Below, piece after piece: positions 52,673 through 60,872 of a stretch of DNA of 64,000 nucleotides. The stretch is taken from the NCBI RefSeq assembly GCF_000717655.1, contig NZ_JNZY01000001.1, positions 248,001 to 312,000 of the forward strand, given 5' to 3'. The translations under genes were made by a program, and so were the position numbers. Origin of the DNA: Streptomyces katrae (GTDB lineage Bacteria; Actinomycetota; Actinomycetes; Streptomycetales; Streptomycetaceae). Within the stretch, counting starts at the first letter, position 1; the number at the start of each line of letters is the position of its first letter. Below the pieces are notes generated by a model, which was not told the origin of the DNA, did not search any database, and worked only from the letters and a program-made list of their open reading frames with translations.

Positions 52673-53767
52673 GTGGCCGCAGTATCCGCACGTCTTCCCG
52701 CCTTCCCCTGGGACAAGCTGGAGCCGTACAAGAAGACGGCGGCGGCCCACCCGGACGGCATCGTCGACCTGTCCGTCGGCACGCCCGTGGACCCGGTCCC
52801 GCGGCTGATCCAGGACGCCCTCGTCGCGGCCGCGGACTCCCCGGGCTACCCCACGGTGTGGGGCACCGTCGCGCTGCGCGACGCGATCACCGGCTGGCTG
52901 CAGGGCCGCCTCGGCGCGAGTGCCGCCGGGCACCGCAACGTCCTGCCGGTCGTCGGCTCCAAGGAGCTGGTGGCCTGGCTGCCGACCCAGCTGGGCCTGG
53001 GCGCCGGCGACAAGGTCGCCTACCCGCGGCTCGCGTACCCCACGTACGAGGTCGGGGCGCGGCTGTGCGGCGCCGAAGCCGTGGTCTACGACGACCCTGC
53101 GGACCTCGACCCGGCCGGCGTGAAGCTGCTGTGGCTCAACTCCCCGTCCAACCCCACCGGGAAGGTCATCCCGAAGGAAGACCTGATCCGGATCGTGGCC
53201 TGGGCGCGCGAGCACGGGATCCTGCTCTTCAGCGACGAGTGCTACCTGGAGCTCGGCTGGGAGGCCGAGCCCGTCTCCGTCCTGCACGACGACGTCTGCG
53301 GCGGCTCGTACGAGGGCATCGTCGCCGTCCACTCCCTCTCCAAGCGCTCCAACCTGGCGGGCTACCGGGCGGCGTTCATCGCCGGTGACGCCGACGTGCT
53401 CGGCGAACTGCTGGAGATCCGCAAGCACGGCGGCATGATGACCCCGGCCCCGGTGCAGGCGGCCACGGTCGCCGCGCTCGGCGACGACGCGCACGTCGAG
53501 GAGCAGCGCGTGCGCTACGCCGCGCGGCGCGAGGCGCTGCGGGCGGCCCTGGTGGCGCACGGCTTCCGGGTCGAGCACAGCGAGGCCAGCCTGTACCTGT
53601 GGGTGACCCGGGACGAGCCCTGCTGGGAGACGGTCGCCCACCTCGCCGAGCTGGGCATCCTGGCCGCGCCGGGCGACTTCTACGGCGAGGCGGGAGCGCA
53701 GTTCGTCCGCGTCGCCTTCACGGCCACGGACGAGCGCGTCGAGGCGGCGGTCAAGCGCCTCGCCTGA
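52673..53767 (+). CDS. dapC: Succinyldiaminopimelate transaminase DapC
   Basis: A 364-residue class I/II aminotransferase. NSPSNPTGKV binds substrate, DECYLELGW carries the PLP-contacting Asp/Tyr, and SLSKRSNLAGYRAAF has the Schiff-base Lys (about 223). The ferredoxin-dapC pairing is typical of actinobacteria. The desuccinylase dapE is encoded about 1.8 kb downstream, so both late succinylase steps of lysine/DAP synthesis are in this window. GTG 52673. Confidence 0.94.
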   Translation: MAAVSARLPAFPWDKLEPYKKTAAAHPDGIVDLSVGTPVDPVPRLIQDALVAAADSPGYPTVWGTVALRDAITGWLQGRLGASAAGHRNVLPVVGSKELVAWLPTQLGLGAGDKVAYPRLAYPTYEVGARLCGAEAVVYDDPADLDPAGVKLLWLNSPSNPTGKVIPKEDLIRIVAWAREHGILLFSDECYLELGWEAEPVSVLHDDVCGGSYEGIVAVHSLSKRSNLAGYRAAFIAGDADVLGELLEIRKHGGMMTPAPVQAATVAALGDDAHVEEQRVRYAARREALRAALVAHGFRVEHSEASLYLWVTRDEPCWETVAHLAELGILAAPGDFYGEAGAQFVRVAFTATDERVEAAVKRLA

Positions 53768-53800
53768 TCCGGCGCCGGGTCCGTCCGCACCCTGCACAGG

Positions 53801-53836
53801 CCGAGGGGCCGGGAGTTCGTGCTCCCGGCCCCTCGG
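53801..53836. terminator. Bidirectional terminator between dapC and a convergent gene
   Basis: CCGAGGGGCCGGGAG at 53801-53815 pairs perfectly with CTCCCGGCCCCTCGG at 53822-53836 across TTCGTG. Confidence 0.88.
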
Positions 53837-53855
53837 CGTTCGTGCTTGCGGCGGA

Positions 53856-54251
53856 TCAGCCGCCCAGGGGGAGGCCGCCCAGCGGCAGCCCCTGGGTGGG
53901 AACCGCGCTGGTGAGGTCGCCGGCGGGCACGGCGTCGGTCGGCAGGTTCCCGGTCGGCAGCCCCTTGGCCGGGAGCCCGCCGAGCAGGGTGCCCGCGGTG
54001 TCGGTGACCTGGGCGGGGGCGCCGGGTACGGCCTTGGCGGCGGTGTCCGTCGCGGTGGTGGCAGCGGCCTCACCGGCGCCGACCACGTCGCCCGCGGTGG
54101 CTTCGGCGTCCGGGCTGGTGAGGGCGCCCAGCTGCGGCACGGACTCCAGGCCCGCGGCGCTGGCCGCGCCGGCCGCACCGACCACGGGAGCTGCCCCGGC
54201 TGCGAGCAGCAGCGCGGTACGGGCGATCCGGCGGGTCAGGGGGAGGGACAT
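53856..54251 (-). CDS. Small secreted Ala/Gly-rich protein
   Basis: A 131-residue protein. The signal peptide (about 1-33, basic SLPLTRRIARTALLL then Ala-rich) probably ends at ASAAG. The mature part is low in complexity, with repeated short units of the form GLPxGxLP (LLGGLPAKGLPTGNLPTD, GLPLGGLPLGG). This suggests an extended surface polypeptide. No domain or cysteine is present. Promoter sequences should lie in the 239 bases between it and the divergently placed region at 54490, which also contains the 15-bp palindrome GCCCATT-G-AATGGGC (54371-54385). Function unknown. Confidence 0.75.
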   Translation of the reverse strand: MSLPLTRRIARTALLLAAGAAPVVGAAGAASAAGLESVPQLGALTSPDAEATAGDVVGAGEAAATTATDTAAKAVPGAPAQVTDTAGTLLGGLPAKGLPTGNLPTDAVPAGDLTSAVPTQGLPLGGLPLGG

Positions 54252-54490
54252 GATGCTCCTAAGCGGTAGCGGCTGAGTACGCCGTGTACAACCGCTCGGG
54301 GGGCGGGTGGAGTTGCGGAGCCACCGGGTAAAGGATCAGTAACGCATCGTTTAATCGGCTTCCGGGAAAAGCCCATTGAATGGGCGCCGACCAGGGCTTC
54401 CGTCCTCCCGGGGGTGGATCGGGCCGCCCGTCGGGTCACCCCCGTGCGGGGGACGTCTCGTACGCGCGACCGCACCGCGCGACGGGCGTG

Positions 54491-55447
54491 TCAGCGGGCC
54501 ACGAAGATCCGTACCTCGTCGTGCTCGGCACCGTAGGGATCGCCGGAGCGCGACTTGCCGCCCTTCCCGCCCTTCTGCTGCCACTTGCCCTTGGCCGCGC
54601 CCGCCACCCAGCCGTTCGGGCCGTACGAAACGCGCACGATGCCCATGCCCCGCGAGTTGGCCACCGCCCAGCCCGCCATCGCCTTGCTGCCGCGCGCCGC
54701 GGACGCGCCGCCGTCCTGCTTCTCGACGAAGGTCACCTCGGCCTCCTTGACCTCCTGGCCCGCGACCGGCGTCCGGCGGGGCTGCGCGGGGGCGGAGTGC
54801 AGCTTGTCCTTTGCGAAGATCCGGGTGAGCTCCGTGCGCACCTTCTCCGGGTCGCCCGGTGCGGTGGGCGCGGGCCCGCCGCACGTCAGCTCGCCGTCGC
54901 CGGCGAAGGCGGCCGTCAGGACGGTCGCGTCCGGCTCGTGCTTCGCGTACGCCTGGGGGAAGCCGCTGAGCTGCACCTGCTGCGCGGCCTCCGTCAGCGG
55001 GAGCCGCGAGTACCCCTTCACCGCGACGAGGCGCTCGTAGAAGATCCCGGCCGAGTACACCGGATCCATGATCTGCTGCTCGGTGCCCCAGCCCATCGAG
55101 GGCCGCTGCTGGAACAGGCCCAGCGAATCCCGGTCGCCGTGGGGCAGGTTCCGCAGCCCGGACTCCTGCATCGCGGTCGCCAGCGCGATGGTCACGGCCC
55201 GGTCCGGCAGGCCCTTGGCCACGCCGACCGCGGCTATCGTCGCCGCGTTGCCCGCCTGCTCGGGGGTCATGTCGACGAGGGCCGGACTCGTCCGCATGGC
55301 GGCCGTGCAGTGCGGGGCGCCGCCACCGCCGTTCGTGGAGTCGTACTGCACGGCGAAATAGCCGATCAGCGCGAGCAGCACGAACGCACCGGCGAGTTTG
55401 AGCAGCGGCCGGCGGCGGCGAGGGCGGGGGTGATCGCTCTTGGACAC
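54491..55447 (-). CDS. Membrane-anchored lysozyme-fold (transglycosylase-like) protein
   Basis: About 318 residues: basic N-terminus (RPRRRRPLL), one transmembrane helix (about 15-32) and an external domain. The stretch ATAMQESGLRNLPHGDRDSLGL followed by FQQRPSMGWG looks like a lytic-transglycosylase or lysozyme fold with Glu in MQESG as the likely catalytic acid. A charged C-terminal tail follows. Such proteins are sometimes misnamed heavy-metal transporters; nothing supports that here. GTG 55447 is chosen over the in-frame start at 55483 because it begins at the conserved basic segment. It is divergent from dapE. Confidence 0.82.
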   Translation of the reverse strand: MSKSDHPRPRRRRPLLKLAGAFVLLALIGYFAVQYDSTNGGGGAPHCTAAMRTSPALVDMTPEQAGNAATIAAVGVAKGLPDRAVTIALATAMQESGLRNLPHGDRDSLGLFQQRPSMGWGTEQQIMDPVYSAGIFYERLVAVKGYSRLPLTEAAQQVQLSGFPQAYAKHEPDATVLTAAFAGDGELTCGGPAPTAPGDPEKVRTELTRIFAKDKLHSAPAQPRRTPVAGQEVKEAEVTFVEKQDGGASAARGSKAMAGWAVANSRGMGIVRVSYGPNGWVAGAAKGKWQQKGGKGGKSRSGDPYGAEHDEVRIFVAR

Positions 55448-55533
55448 GCCGCCCACCGTACTTGAGCCATGTGACGCGTCCACCGGCCGGACGTGGGACG
55501 TTCGTCGCAGCCCGGGGCGTTAGGGTCAGAGCC

Positions 55534-56613
55534 ATGTCCGAATCCGAGCTCGACCTCACCCTGGACGCCGCCGAGCTGACCGCCCGGCTCGTCGACATCC
55601 CGTCCGTGAGCGGCGACGAAAAGGTCCTCGCCGACCTGGTGGAACACGCTCTGCGGGCCCTGCCGCACCTCACGGTCGACCGGTACGGCAACAACGTCGT
55701 GGCCCGTACGAACCTCGGCAGGGCCGAGCGCGTCGTGCTCGCCGGCCACCTCGACACGGTGCCGATCGCCGACAACGTCCCGTCCCGCCTGGACGAGAAC
55801 GACGTCCTGTGGGGCTGCGGAACCACCGACATGAAGTCCGGCGTCGCCGTACAGCTGCGCATCGCCGCGACCGTGCCCGAGCCCAACCGGGACCTCACCT
55901 TCGTCTTCTACGACCAGGAGGAGGTCGCCGCCGACCTCAACGGCCTGGGCAAGGTCGCCGGGGCCCACCCCGACTGGCTGACCGGCGACTTCGCGGTCCT
56001 GCTGGAGCCGTCGAACGCCGAGGTCGAGGGCGGCTGCCAGGGCACCCTGCGCGTCCTGCTCCGCACCTCCGGCGAGCGCGCCCACTCCGCGCGCAGCTGG
56101 ATGGGCTCCAACGCCATCCACGCGGCGAGCCCGATTCTCGCCAAACTCGCGGCGTACGAGCCCCGCAAGCCCGTCATCGACGGCCTCGAGTACCACGAGG
56201 GCCTCAACGCGGTCCGCATCGAGGGCGGCGTCGCCAACAACGTCATCCCGGACGCGTGCACGGTGACCGTGAACTTCCGCTTCGCCCCCGACCGCAGCAT
56301 GGACGACGCGATCGCCCACGTCCGGGAGGTCTTCGAGGACTGCGGCGTCGAAGAGTTCGTGATCGACGACTTCTCGGGCGGCGCCCTCCCCGGCCTCTCC
56401 CACCCCGCGGCGGCGGCCTTCATGGAGGCGGTCGGCGGGCGCGCCATGCCGAAGTTCGGCTGGACGGACGTGTCCCGCTTCAGCGCCCTCGGCGTCCCGG
56501 CGGTGAACTACGGCCCTGGCGACGCCCTGCTGGCCCACAAGGTGGACGAGCGCGTGGAGACGAAGGCGATCCTGCACTGCGAAGAACGACTCCGCGCCTG
56601 GCTGACCTCCTGA
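55534..56613 (+). CDS. dapE: Succinyl-diaminopimelate desuccinylase DapE
   Basis: A 359-residue M20-family dinuclear zinc hydrolase. It releases LL-diaminopimelate from the succinylated intermediate, feeding lysine and peptidoglycan synthesis. Zinc ligands are visible in LAGHLDTVPIADN and GCGTTDMKSG, with the catalytic Glu in YDQEEVAAD. The dimerisation domain covers about 180-290. ATG 55534 follows a weak ribosome-binding site; the in-frame start at 55462 would add a non-conserved tail. Confidence 0.95.
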   Translation: MSESELDLTLDAAELTARLVDIPSVSGDEKVLADLVEHALRALPHLTVDRYGNNVVARTNLGRAERVVLAGHLDTVPIADNVPSRLDENDVLWGCGTTDMKSGVAVQLRIAATVPEPNRDLTFVFYDQEEVAADLNGLGKVAGAHPDWLTGDFAVLLEPSNAEVEGGCQGTLRVLLRTSGERAHSARSWMGSNAIHAASPILAKLAAYEPRKPVIDGLEYHEGLNAVRIEGGVANNVIPDACTVTVNFRFAPDRSMDDAIAHVREVFEDCGVEEFVIDDFSGGALPGLSHPAAAAFMEAVGGRAMPKFGWTDVSRFSALGVPAVNYGPGDALLAHKVDERVETKAILHCEERLRAWLTS

Positions 56614-56677
56614 ATTCCGCTTCTCGTCACCTTTGTGCGCCTACCCTGATCCAACGATCAGCAGGAGGGAGCACATC

Positions 56678-57436
56678 ATGGGCAACCCCGATGGCAACGC
56701 TCGTCGTCGGCCCGAGGAGCAGCAGCTCGGGCCGGTGCTGCGCAGGCGGAGCCAGGTGCAGGCGGGCAGTACGACGGACCAGCGGCTGCTGGATTCGGCC
56801 GGGCCTTCCGAGTGGGTGCACACCGATCCCTGGCGGGTCCTGCGCATCCAGTCGGAGTTCATCGAGGGCTTCGGCACGCTGGCGGAGCTGCCGCCGGCGA
56901 TCAGCGTGTTCGGCTCGGCCCGTACGCCCGCCGGCTCGCCGGAGTACGAGGCCGGCGTGCAGATCGGCAGCGCGCTCGTCGAGGCGGGCTTCGCGGTGAT
57001 CACGGGCGGCGGCCCGGGCGCGATGGAAGCGGCCAACAAGGGCGCCCGGGAGGCCAACGGCATCTCCGTGGGCCTGGGCATCGAGCTGCCCTTCGAGCAG
57101 GGGCTCAACCAGCACGTGGACCTCGGGCTGAACTTCCGGTACTTCTTCGTCCGCAAGACGATGTTCGTGAAGTACAGCCAGGGCTTCGTGGTCCTGCCGG
57201 GCGGACTCGGCACGCTGGACGAGCTGTTCGAGGCGCTGACCCTCGTCCAGACCCAGAAGATCACCCGGTTCCCGATCGTGCTGTTCGGGTCGGAGTACTG
57301 GTCCGGCCTGATCGACTGGCTCAAGAACACGGTGATCGCGCAGGGCAAGGCCTCGGAGCGCGACCTCTACCTGTTCCACGTCACGGACGACGTGGACGAG
57401 GCGATCGCGCTCGTCACCAAGGAAGTCGGCAAGTAG
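56678..57436 (+). CDS. LOG-family (TIGR00730) Rossmann-fold protein
   Basis: A 252-residue member of the lysine-decarboxylase-like LOG family. The defining motif PGGLGTLDELFE (about 172-183) is complete, and SVFGSARTPAGSPEY starts the Rossmann core. Characterised relatives are nucleotide 5'-monophosphate phosphoribohydrolases that release free bases, including cytokinins. An N-terminal extension of about 60 residues precedes the core. ATG 56678 follows AGGAGGGAG. It converges on the dihydropteroate synthase gene. Confidence 0.92.
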   Translation: MGNPDGNARRRPEEQQLGPVLRRRSQVQAGSTTDQRLLDSAGPSEWVHTDPWRVLRIQSEFIEGFGTLAELPPAISVFGSARTPAGSPEYEAGVQIGSALVEAGFAVITGGGPGAMEAANKGAREANGISVGLGIELPFEQGLNQHVDLGLNFRYFFVRKTMFVKYSQGFVVLPGGLGTLDELFEALTLVQTQKITRFPIVLFGSEYWSGLIDWLKNTVIAQGKASERDLYLFHVTDDVDEAIALVTKEVGK

Positions 57437-57452
57437 CCGCGCCGCCACGCGA

Positions 57453-57478
57453 GCCCCCGGCGGGCGACCGCCGGGGGC
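57453..57478. terminator. Bidirectional terminator between convergent genes
   Basis: GCCCCCGGCGG at 57453-57463 pairs perfectly with CCGCCGGGGGC at 57468-57478 across GCGA. It serves the LOG-family gene on the plus strand and folP on the minus strand. Confidence 0.88.
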
Positions 57479-57505
57479 GCCGCTTCACTTCGGTACTGCT
57501 GCGGC

Positions 57506-58366
57506 TCAGGCCAGTCCGCGGCGCGCCACCGCGGGCGGCCGGTGGCCCTGGATCGAGCGGACCATGTCCAGGACCTGCCTGGTCTCCGCGACCTCGTGGA
57601 CGCGGTAGACCTGGGCGCCCAGCCAGGCGGAGACGGCCGTGGTGGCCAGGGTGCCCAGCAGGCGCTCCTTGACCGGCTTGTCGAGGGTCTCGCCGACGAA
57701 GTCCTTGTTGGACAGCGAGACCAGCACCGGCCAGCCCGTGTCCGTCATCTCGCCCAGGCGGCGGGTGGCCTCCAGCGAGTGGCGGGTGTTCTTCCCGAAG
57801 TCGTGGCCCGGGTCGATCATGATCGCGTCCCGGCGGACGCCGAGTGCGGCGGCCCGTTCGGCGAGGCCCACCGTGACGCGCAGGATGTCCGCCACCACGT
57901 CGTCGTACGTGGTCCGGTGCGGCCGGGTACGCGGCTCGACCCCGCCCGCGTGGGTGCAGACCAGGCCGACGCCGTGCCGGGCGGCGACCTCCGCCAGCTT
58001 CGGGTCCACGCCGCCCCAGGCGTCGTTCAGGAGGTCGGCCCCGGCTTCGCAGACCGCCTCGCCGACCTCGTGCCGCCAGGTGTCGACGCTGATCACCACG
58101 TCCGGGTGGCGGCGCCGTACCTCCGCCACGAAGCCGACCGTGCGCCGGGCCTCCTCGGCCGCGTCCACGTGCTCGCCCGGGCCCGCCTTGACCCCGCCGA
58201 TGTCGATGATCGCGGCGCCCTCGGCGACCGCCTGCTCGACCCGGTCCAGCGCGGGCTCGTCGCGGAACGTCGCGCCCTGGTCGTAGAAGGAGTCCGGAGT
58301 CCGGTTCACGATGGCCATGATCACCGGCTCGTGGGTGTCGAACTCGCGCCTGCCCAGTCGCAGCAT
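57506..58366 (-). CDS. folP: Dihydropteroate synthase
   Basis: A 286-residue TIM-barrel enzyme condensing a pterin diphosphate with p-aminobenzoate. IMAIVNRTPDSFYDQG (about 15-30) is the pterin-binding loop, IDIGGVKAGPG replaces the usual DIGGESTRPG, and MIDPGHDFGKNTRHSL is the later substrate segment. The altered second loop places it with the second, divergent FolP group known from mycobacteria (FolP2), some of which lack synthase activity. No other folate gene is nearby. ATG 58366 follows GAGGAAAG. Confidence 0.88.
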   Translation of the reverse strand: MLRLGRREFDTHEPVIMAIVNRTPDSFYDQGATFRDEPALDRVEQAVAEGAAIIDIGGVKAGPGEHVDAAEEARRTVGFVAEVRRRHPDVVISVDTWRHEVGEAVCEAGADLLNDAWGGVDPKLAEVAARHGVGLVCTHAGGVEPRTRPHRTTYDDVVADILRVTVGLAERAAALGVRRDAIMIDPGHDFGKNTRHSLEATRRLGEMTDTGWPVLVSLSNKDFVGETLDKPVKERLLGTLATTAVSAWLGAQVYRVHEVAETRQVLDMVRSIQGHRPPAVARRGLA

Positions 58367-58433
58367 CCCGTTCTTTCCTCCTCCGGCGGCCCTCGCGCCT
58401 CGCTGCGACCTTAACCTGGTGGCCGGTGGCCCG

Positions 58434-58796
58434 ATGTCTCTCAGGGAGTTGCTCGTGTTCTGGTTCTTGCTGATCGCGCTGGTCGTGGTCGTCGCCGCGG
58501 TCACCCTGGCCGTGGTGGGCGGTGGTTCCGAGGCCGTGCTGCCGGACGCGGAGCCGGACCGGGTGGCCGACGCGCTGCCGGAGAGCCGCCCGGTCGTACG
58601 GGCCGACATCGACGCACTGCGGCTGCCGGTCGCCCCGCGGGGGTACCGCATGGCCGAGGTGGACGACGTACTGGAGCGGCTCGCGGCGGAGCTCGCCGAG
58701 CGGGACGCGCGGATCGCGGAGCTCACGGCCGCGGCCGCGCACAGCCGCGCGCAGGCGCAGGCCGGCGCGGTCGACCTGCACAAGGAGGAGCAGTGA
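58434..58796 (+). CDS. DivIVA-domain membrane protein
   Basis: A 120-residue protein: one transmembrane helix (about 8-30), a linker, then a short DivIVA-type segment (LRLPVAPRGYRMAEVDDVLERLAAEL, given here as family marker) followed by a coiled coil to the C-terminus. The R-GY-x-EVDxxL pattern is the mark of actinobacterial DivIVA repeats. It is translationally coupled to tag (GTGA overlap). It may position itself at curved membrane, but the partner is unknown. Confidence 0.83.
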   Translation: MSLRELLVFWFLLIALVVVVAAVTLAVVGGGSEAVLPDAEPDRVADALPESRPVVRADIDALRLPVAPRGYRMAEVDDVLERLAAELAERDARIAELTAAAAHSRAQAQAGAVDLHKEEQ

Positions 58797-59368
58797 CGGC
58801 CGTCGCGGGTCCGGACGGGGACCTGCGCTGCCCCTGGGCGCTGGCCACCGAGGACTACATCGCGTACCACGACACGGAGTGGGGCCGAGCGGTGCACGGG
58901 GACGACGCCCTGTACGAGCGGCTGTGCCTGGAGGCCTTCCAGTCCGGGCTGTCCTGGCTGACGATCCTGCGGCGGCGGGAGGGCTTCCGCAAGGCCTTCG
59001 CGGGGTTCGTGATCGCCGAGGTCGCGGAATTCGGCCCGGCCGACGCGGAGCGGCTGCTCGCCGACGAGGGGATCATCCGCAACCGGGCCAAGATCGATGC
59101 CACGCTCGCCAACGCGAAGGTCCTGGCGGGGTGGGAGCCGGGCGAGCTGGACGCCCTGATCTGGTCGCACGCGCCGGAGCCGGGCCGCCCGGCCCCCGCG
59201 ACGATCTCGGAGGTCCCGGCGGTGACGCCCGAGTCCACGGCCCTGTCCAAGGCCCTGAAGAAGGCCGGGATCCGCTTCGTCGGCCCCACGACGGCCTACG
59301 CCCTGATGCAGGCCTGCGGGCTGGTCAACGACCACCTGGCCGCCTGCGCCGCCCGTACCCCCGCCTGA
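58793..59368 (+). CDS. tag: DNA-3-methyladenine glycosylase I
   Basis: A 191-residue base-excision repair glycosylase removing 3-methyladenine. The start RCPWALATEDYIAYHDTEWG holds the zinc-binding Cys and His and the conserved TEWG. FQSGLSWLTILRRREGFR and CGLVNDH complete the family pattern. GTG 58793 overlaps the stop of the DivIVA-domain gene. The TGA stop sits in the loop of a hairpin. Confidence 0.94.
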   Translation: MTAVAGPDGDLRCPWALATEDYIAYHDTEWGRAVHGDDALYERLCLEAFQSGLSWLTILRRREGFRKAFAGFVIAEVAEFGPADAERLLADEGIIRNRAKIDATLANAKVLAGWEPGELDALIWSHAPEPGRPAPATISEVPAVTPESTALSKALKKAGIRFVGPTTAYALMQACGLVNDHLAACAARTPA

Positions 59369-59375
59369 GGCGGGG
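59359..59375 (+). terminator. Hairpin enclosing the tag stop codon
   Basis: CCCCGCC at 59359-59365 and GGCGGGG at 59369-59375 flank the TGA stop at 59366-59368, which forms the loop. A weak terminator at the convergent junction with the enoyl-CoA hydratase gene. Confidence 0.5.
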
Positions 59376-59400
59376 ACGGCGGGGGCAGGCGGGCCGGGGC

Positions 59401-60204
59401 TCAGCGGCCCAGGTACTTCGGCGGCTGCTTGGCGAGGAAGGCCTCGACGGCGATGGAGTGGTCCTCGGAGGCGCCCGCGCGGGCCTGCAGGGTGTCCTCG
59501 TGGGACAGGGCCTCCGCCAGCGAGTGGCCGGCGCCGTAGGCCAGGGACTCCTTCAGGGCCGCGTAGGCCACCGTCGGGCCGGCCGCCAGCGTGCGGGCCA
59601 CCGCCTCGGCCTCGGCGTGCAGGGAGTCCGAGGGGACCAGGCGGTTCACGATGCCGAGCTCGTACGCCTCCTGCGCCTTCACGGAGCGGGGGAAGAGCAG
59701 CAGGTCGGAGGCCCGGGAGGCGCCGATCAGGCGGGGGAGGGTCCAGGAGACGCCCGAGTCCGCGGTGAGCGCCACCCCCGCGAAGGAGGTGTTGAAGGAG
59801 GCCGTGTCGGCGACGACCCGGAAGTCCGCCGCGAGCGCGAAGCCGAAGCCCGCTCCCGCCGCGACGCCGTTGACGCCCGCCACCACCGGCTTGGGCATCT
59901 CGGTCAGGGCGCGCACGATCGGGTTGTAGTGGTCCGCGACCGTGCTCATCGTCAGCGAGGACCCGTTCTTGCGGTCCGCCGCCAGGTTCCCGATGTGTTC
60001 CTTGAGGTCCTGGCCGACGCAGAACGCCCGGTTGCCGGCCGCGGTCAGCAGCACCGCCCGGACGGCCGTGTCCGCGGCCGCCGCCTGGACCGCGTCGCGG
60101 AGCGCCACCTTGGCCTCGGTGTTCATCGCGTTCATGGCGTCGGGACGGTTGATCGTGATCTTTGCGAGTCCGTCGGTCACTTCGTAGAGCACGCTGTCGG
60201 CCAT
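59401..60204 (-). CDS. Enoyl-CoA hydratase/isomerase family protein
   Basis: A 267-residue crotonase. The oxyanion loop is in NRAFCVGQDLKEH and GVAAGAGFGFALAADF. The second active-site position is Asp in LTADSGVSWTLPRLIG rather than the Glu pair of classical hydratases. This favours an isomerase of the PaaG type. ATG 60204 is chosen since the residues before it are not conserved in type. The promoter region carries a double palindrome at 60238-60257. Confidence 0.9.
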   Translation of the reverse strand: MADSVLYEVTDGLAKITINRPDAMNAMNTEAKVALRDAVQAAAADTAVRAVLLTAAGNRAFCVGQDLKEHIGNLAADRKNGSSLTMSTVADHYNPIVRALTEMPKPVVAGVNGVAAGAGFGFALAADFRVVADTASFNTSFAGVALTADSGVSWTLPRLIGASRASDLLLFPRSVKAQEAYELGIVNRLVPSDSLHAEAEAVARTLAAGPTVAYAALKESLAYGAGHSLAEALSHEDTLQARAGASEDHSIAVEAFLAKQPPKYLGR

Positions 60205-60237
60205 GGCAGGGGGTCCCCCTTCGTCGCGGGCTTGGCT

Positions 60238-60257
60238 ACCGGCCGGTACCGGCCGGT
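60238..60257. promoter_or_regulatory. Tandem palindrome before the enoyl-CoA hydratase gene
   Basis: ACCGGCCGGT occurs twice without a gap (60238-60247 and 60248-60257), 34 bases upstream of the minus-strand ATG, where a TetR- or GntR-type repressor would be expected. The inner 18 bp recur exactly at 18097-18114. Confidence 0.55.
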
Positions 60258-60415
60258 GCAAGGGCCAGCATGGCGGACCGGACCGTCCCGGGGCATGTGA
60301 TGTGCGTCAAAGAAAGCGGAGGGCACACGCCGGGTGCGGCGGCGAAGTATCGCAGGCACGTCCCCGAAATGAGTGGTTTTGGCCGAGCGCGTTGCGCAAG
60401 CGTTCCCTGCCGATG

Positions 60416-60446
60416 TTGGTCATCGGGTCCTGACATGCGGGATAAT
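60416..60446 (+). promoter_or_regulatory. Candidate promoter of the DUF3117 gene
   Basis: TTGGTC at 60416-60421 and GATAAT at 60441-60446, spaced 19 bases, lie about 90 bases before the DUF3117 start. The 333-base gap (60205-60537) otherwise holds only the tandem palindrome of the divergent gene. Confidence 0.4.
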
Positions 60447-60537
60447 GGCCAGGAAGCAATGTGTTCGATGCCGGGTTCCAGGCGCCTGAATGGGGCCGTC
60501 GGCTGACGATGAGCTGGTTTCAGGAAGGGGAACGAGC

Positions 60538-60705
60538 ATGGCGGCCATGAAGCCGCGGACGGGCGACGGCCCGCTCGAGGTCACCAAGGAGGGGCGGGGC
60601 ATCGTCATGCGCGTACCGCTCGAGGGCGGCGGTCGGCTTGTCGTCGAGCTGACTCCGGACGAGGCGGACGCCCTGGGTGACGCCCTGAAGAAGGTCGTCG
60701 GCTGA
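60538..60705 (+). CDS. DUF3117 small protein
   Basis: A 55-residue conserved actinobacterial protein (MAAMKPRTGDGPLEVTKEGR start; GGRLVVELTPDEADALGDAL end). It is a compact beta-rich fold without signal or membrane segment. ATG 60538 follows AGGAAGGGGAACG at a good distance. Orthologues of this exact size are found throughout the order, but the function is unknown. A hairpin terminator follows. Confidence 0.92.
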   Translation: MAAMKPRTGDGPLEVTKEGRGIVMRVPLEGGGRLVVELTPDEADALGDALKKVVG

Positions 60706-60749
60706 TCCGCTGACAGCACTGCCACCTTCTGCTTTTTCTGCATACTCTG

Positions 60750-60784
60750 CGCTGCCCCGACCGCGATGAGCGGCCGGGGCAGCG
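60750..60784 (+). terminator. Terminator after the DUF3117 gene
   Basis: CGCTGCCCCGACCG at 60750-60763 pairs with CGGCCGGGGCAGCG at 60771-60784, with one A-C mismatch and a seven-base loop. Confidence 0.8.
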
Positions 60785-60872
60785 TTGTGTCGTGTCCGGG
60801 GACGGGTCTGCGGGGGGCCTCGACTCCAGGGGCCTCGTCCCGCACCGAACCCTGCGCCCCGCGGAGCCCGTC

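Noticed and set aside
54491..55447. A heavy-metal transporter.
   Set aside because: There is one membrane helix and a lysozyme-like external domain, with no metal-binding motif or channel.
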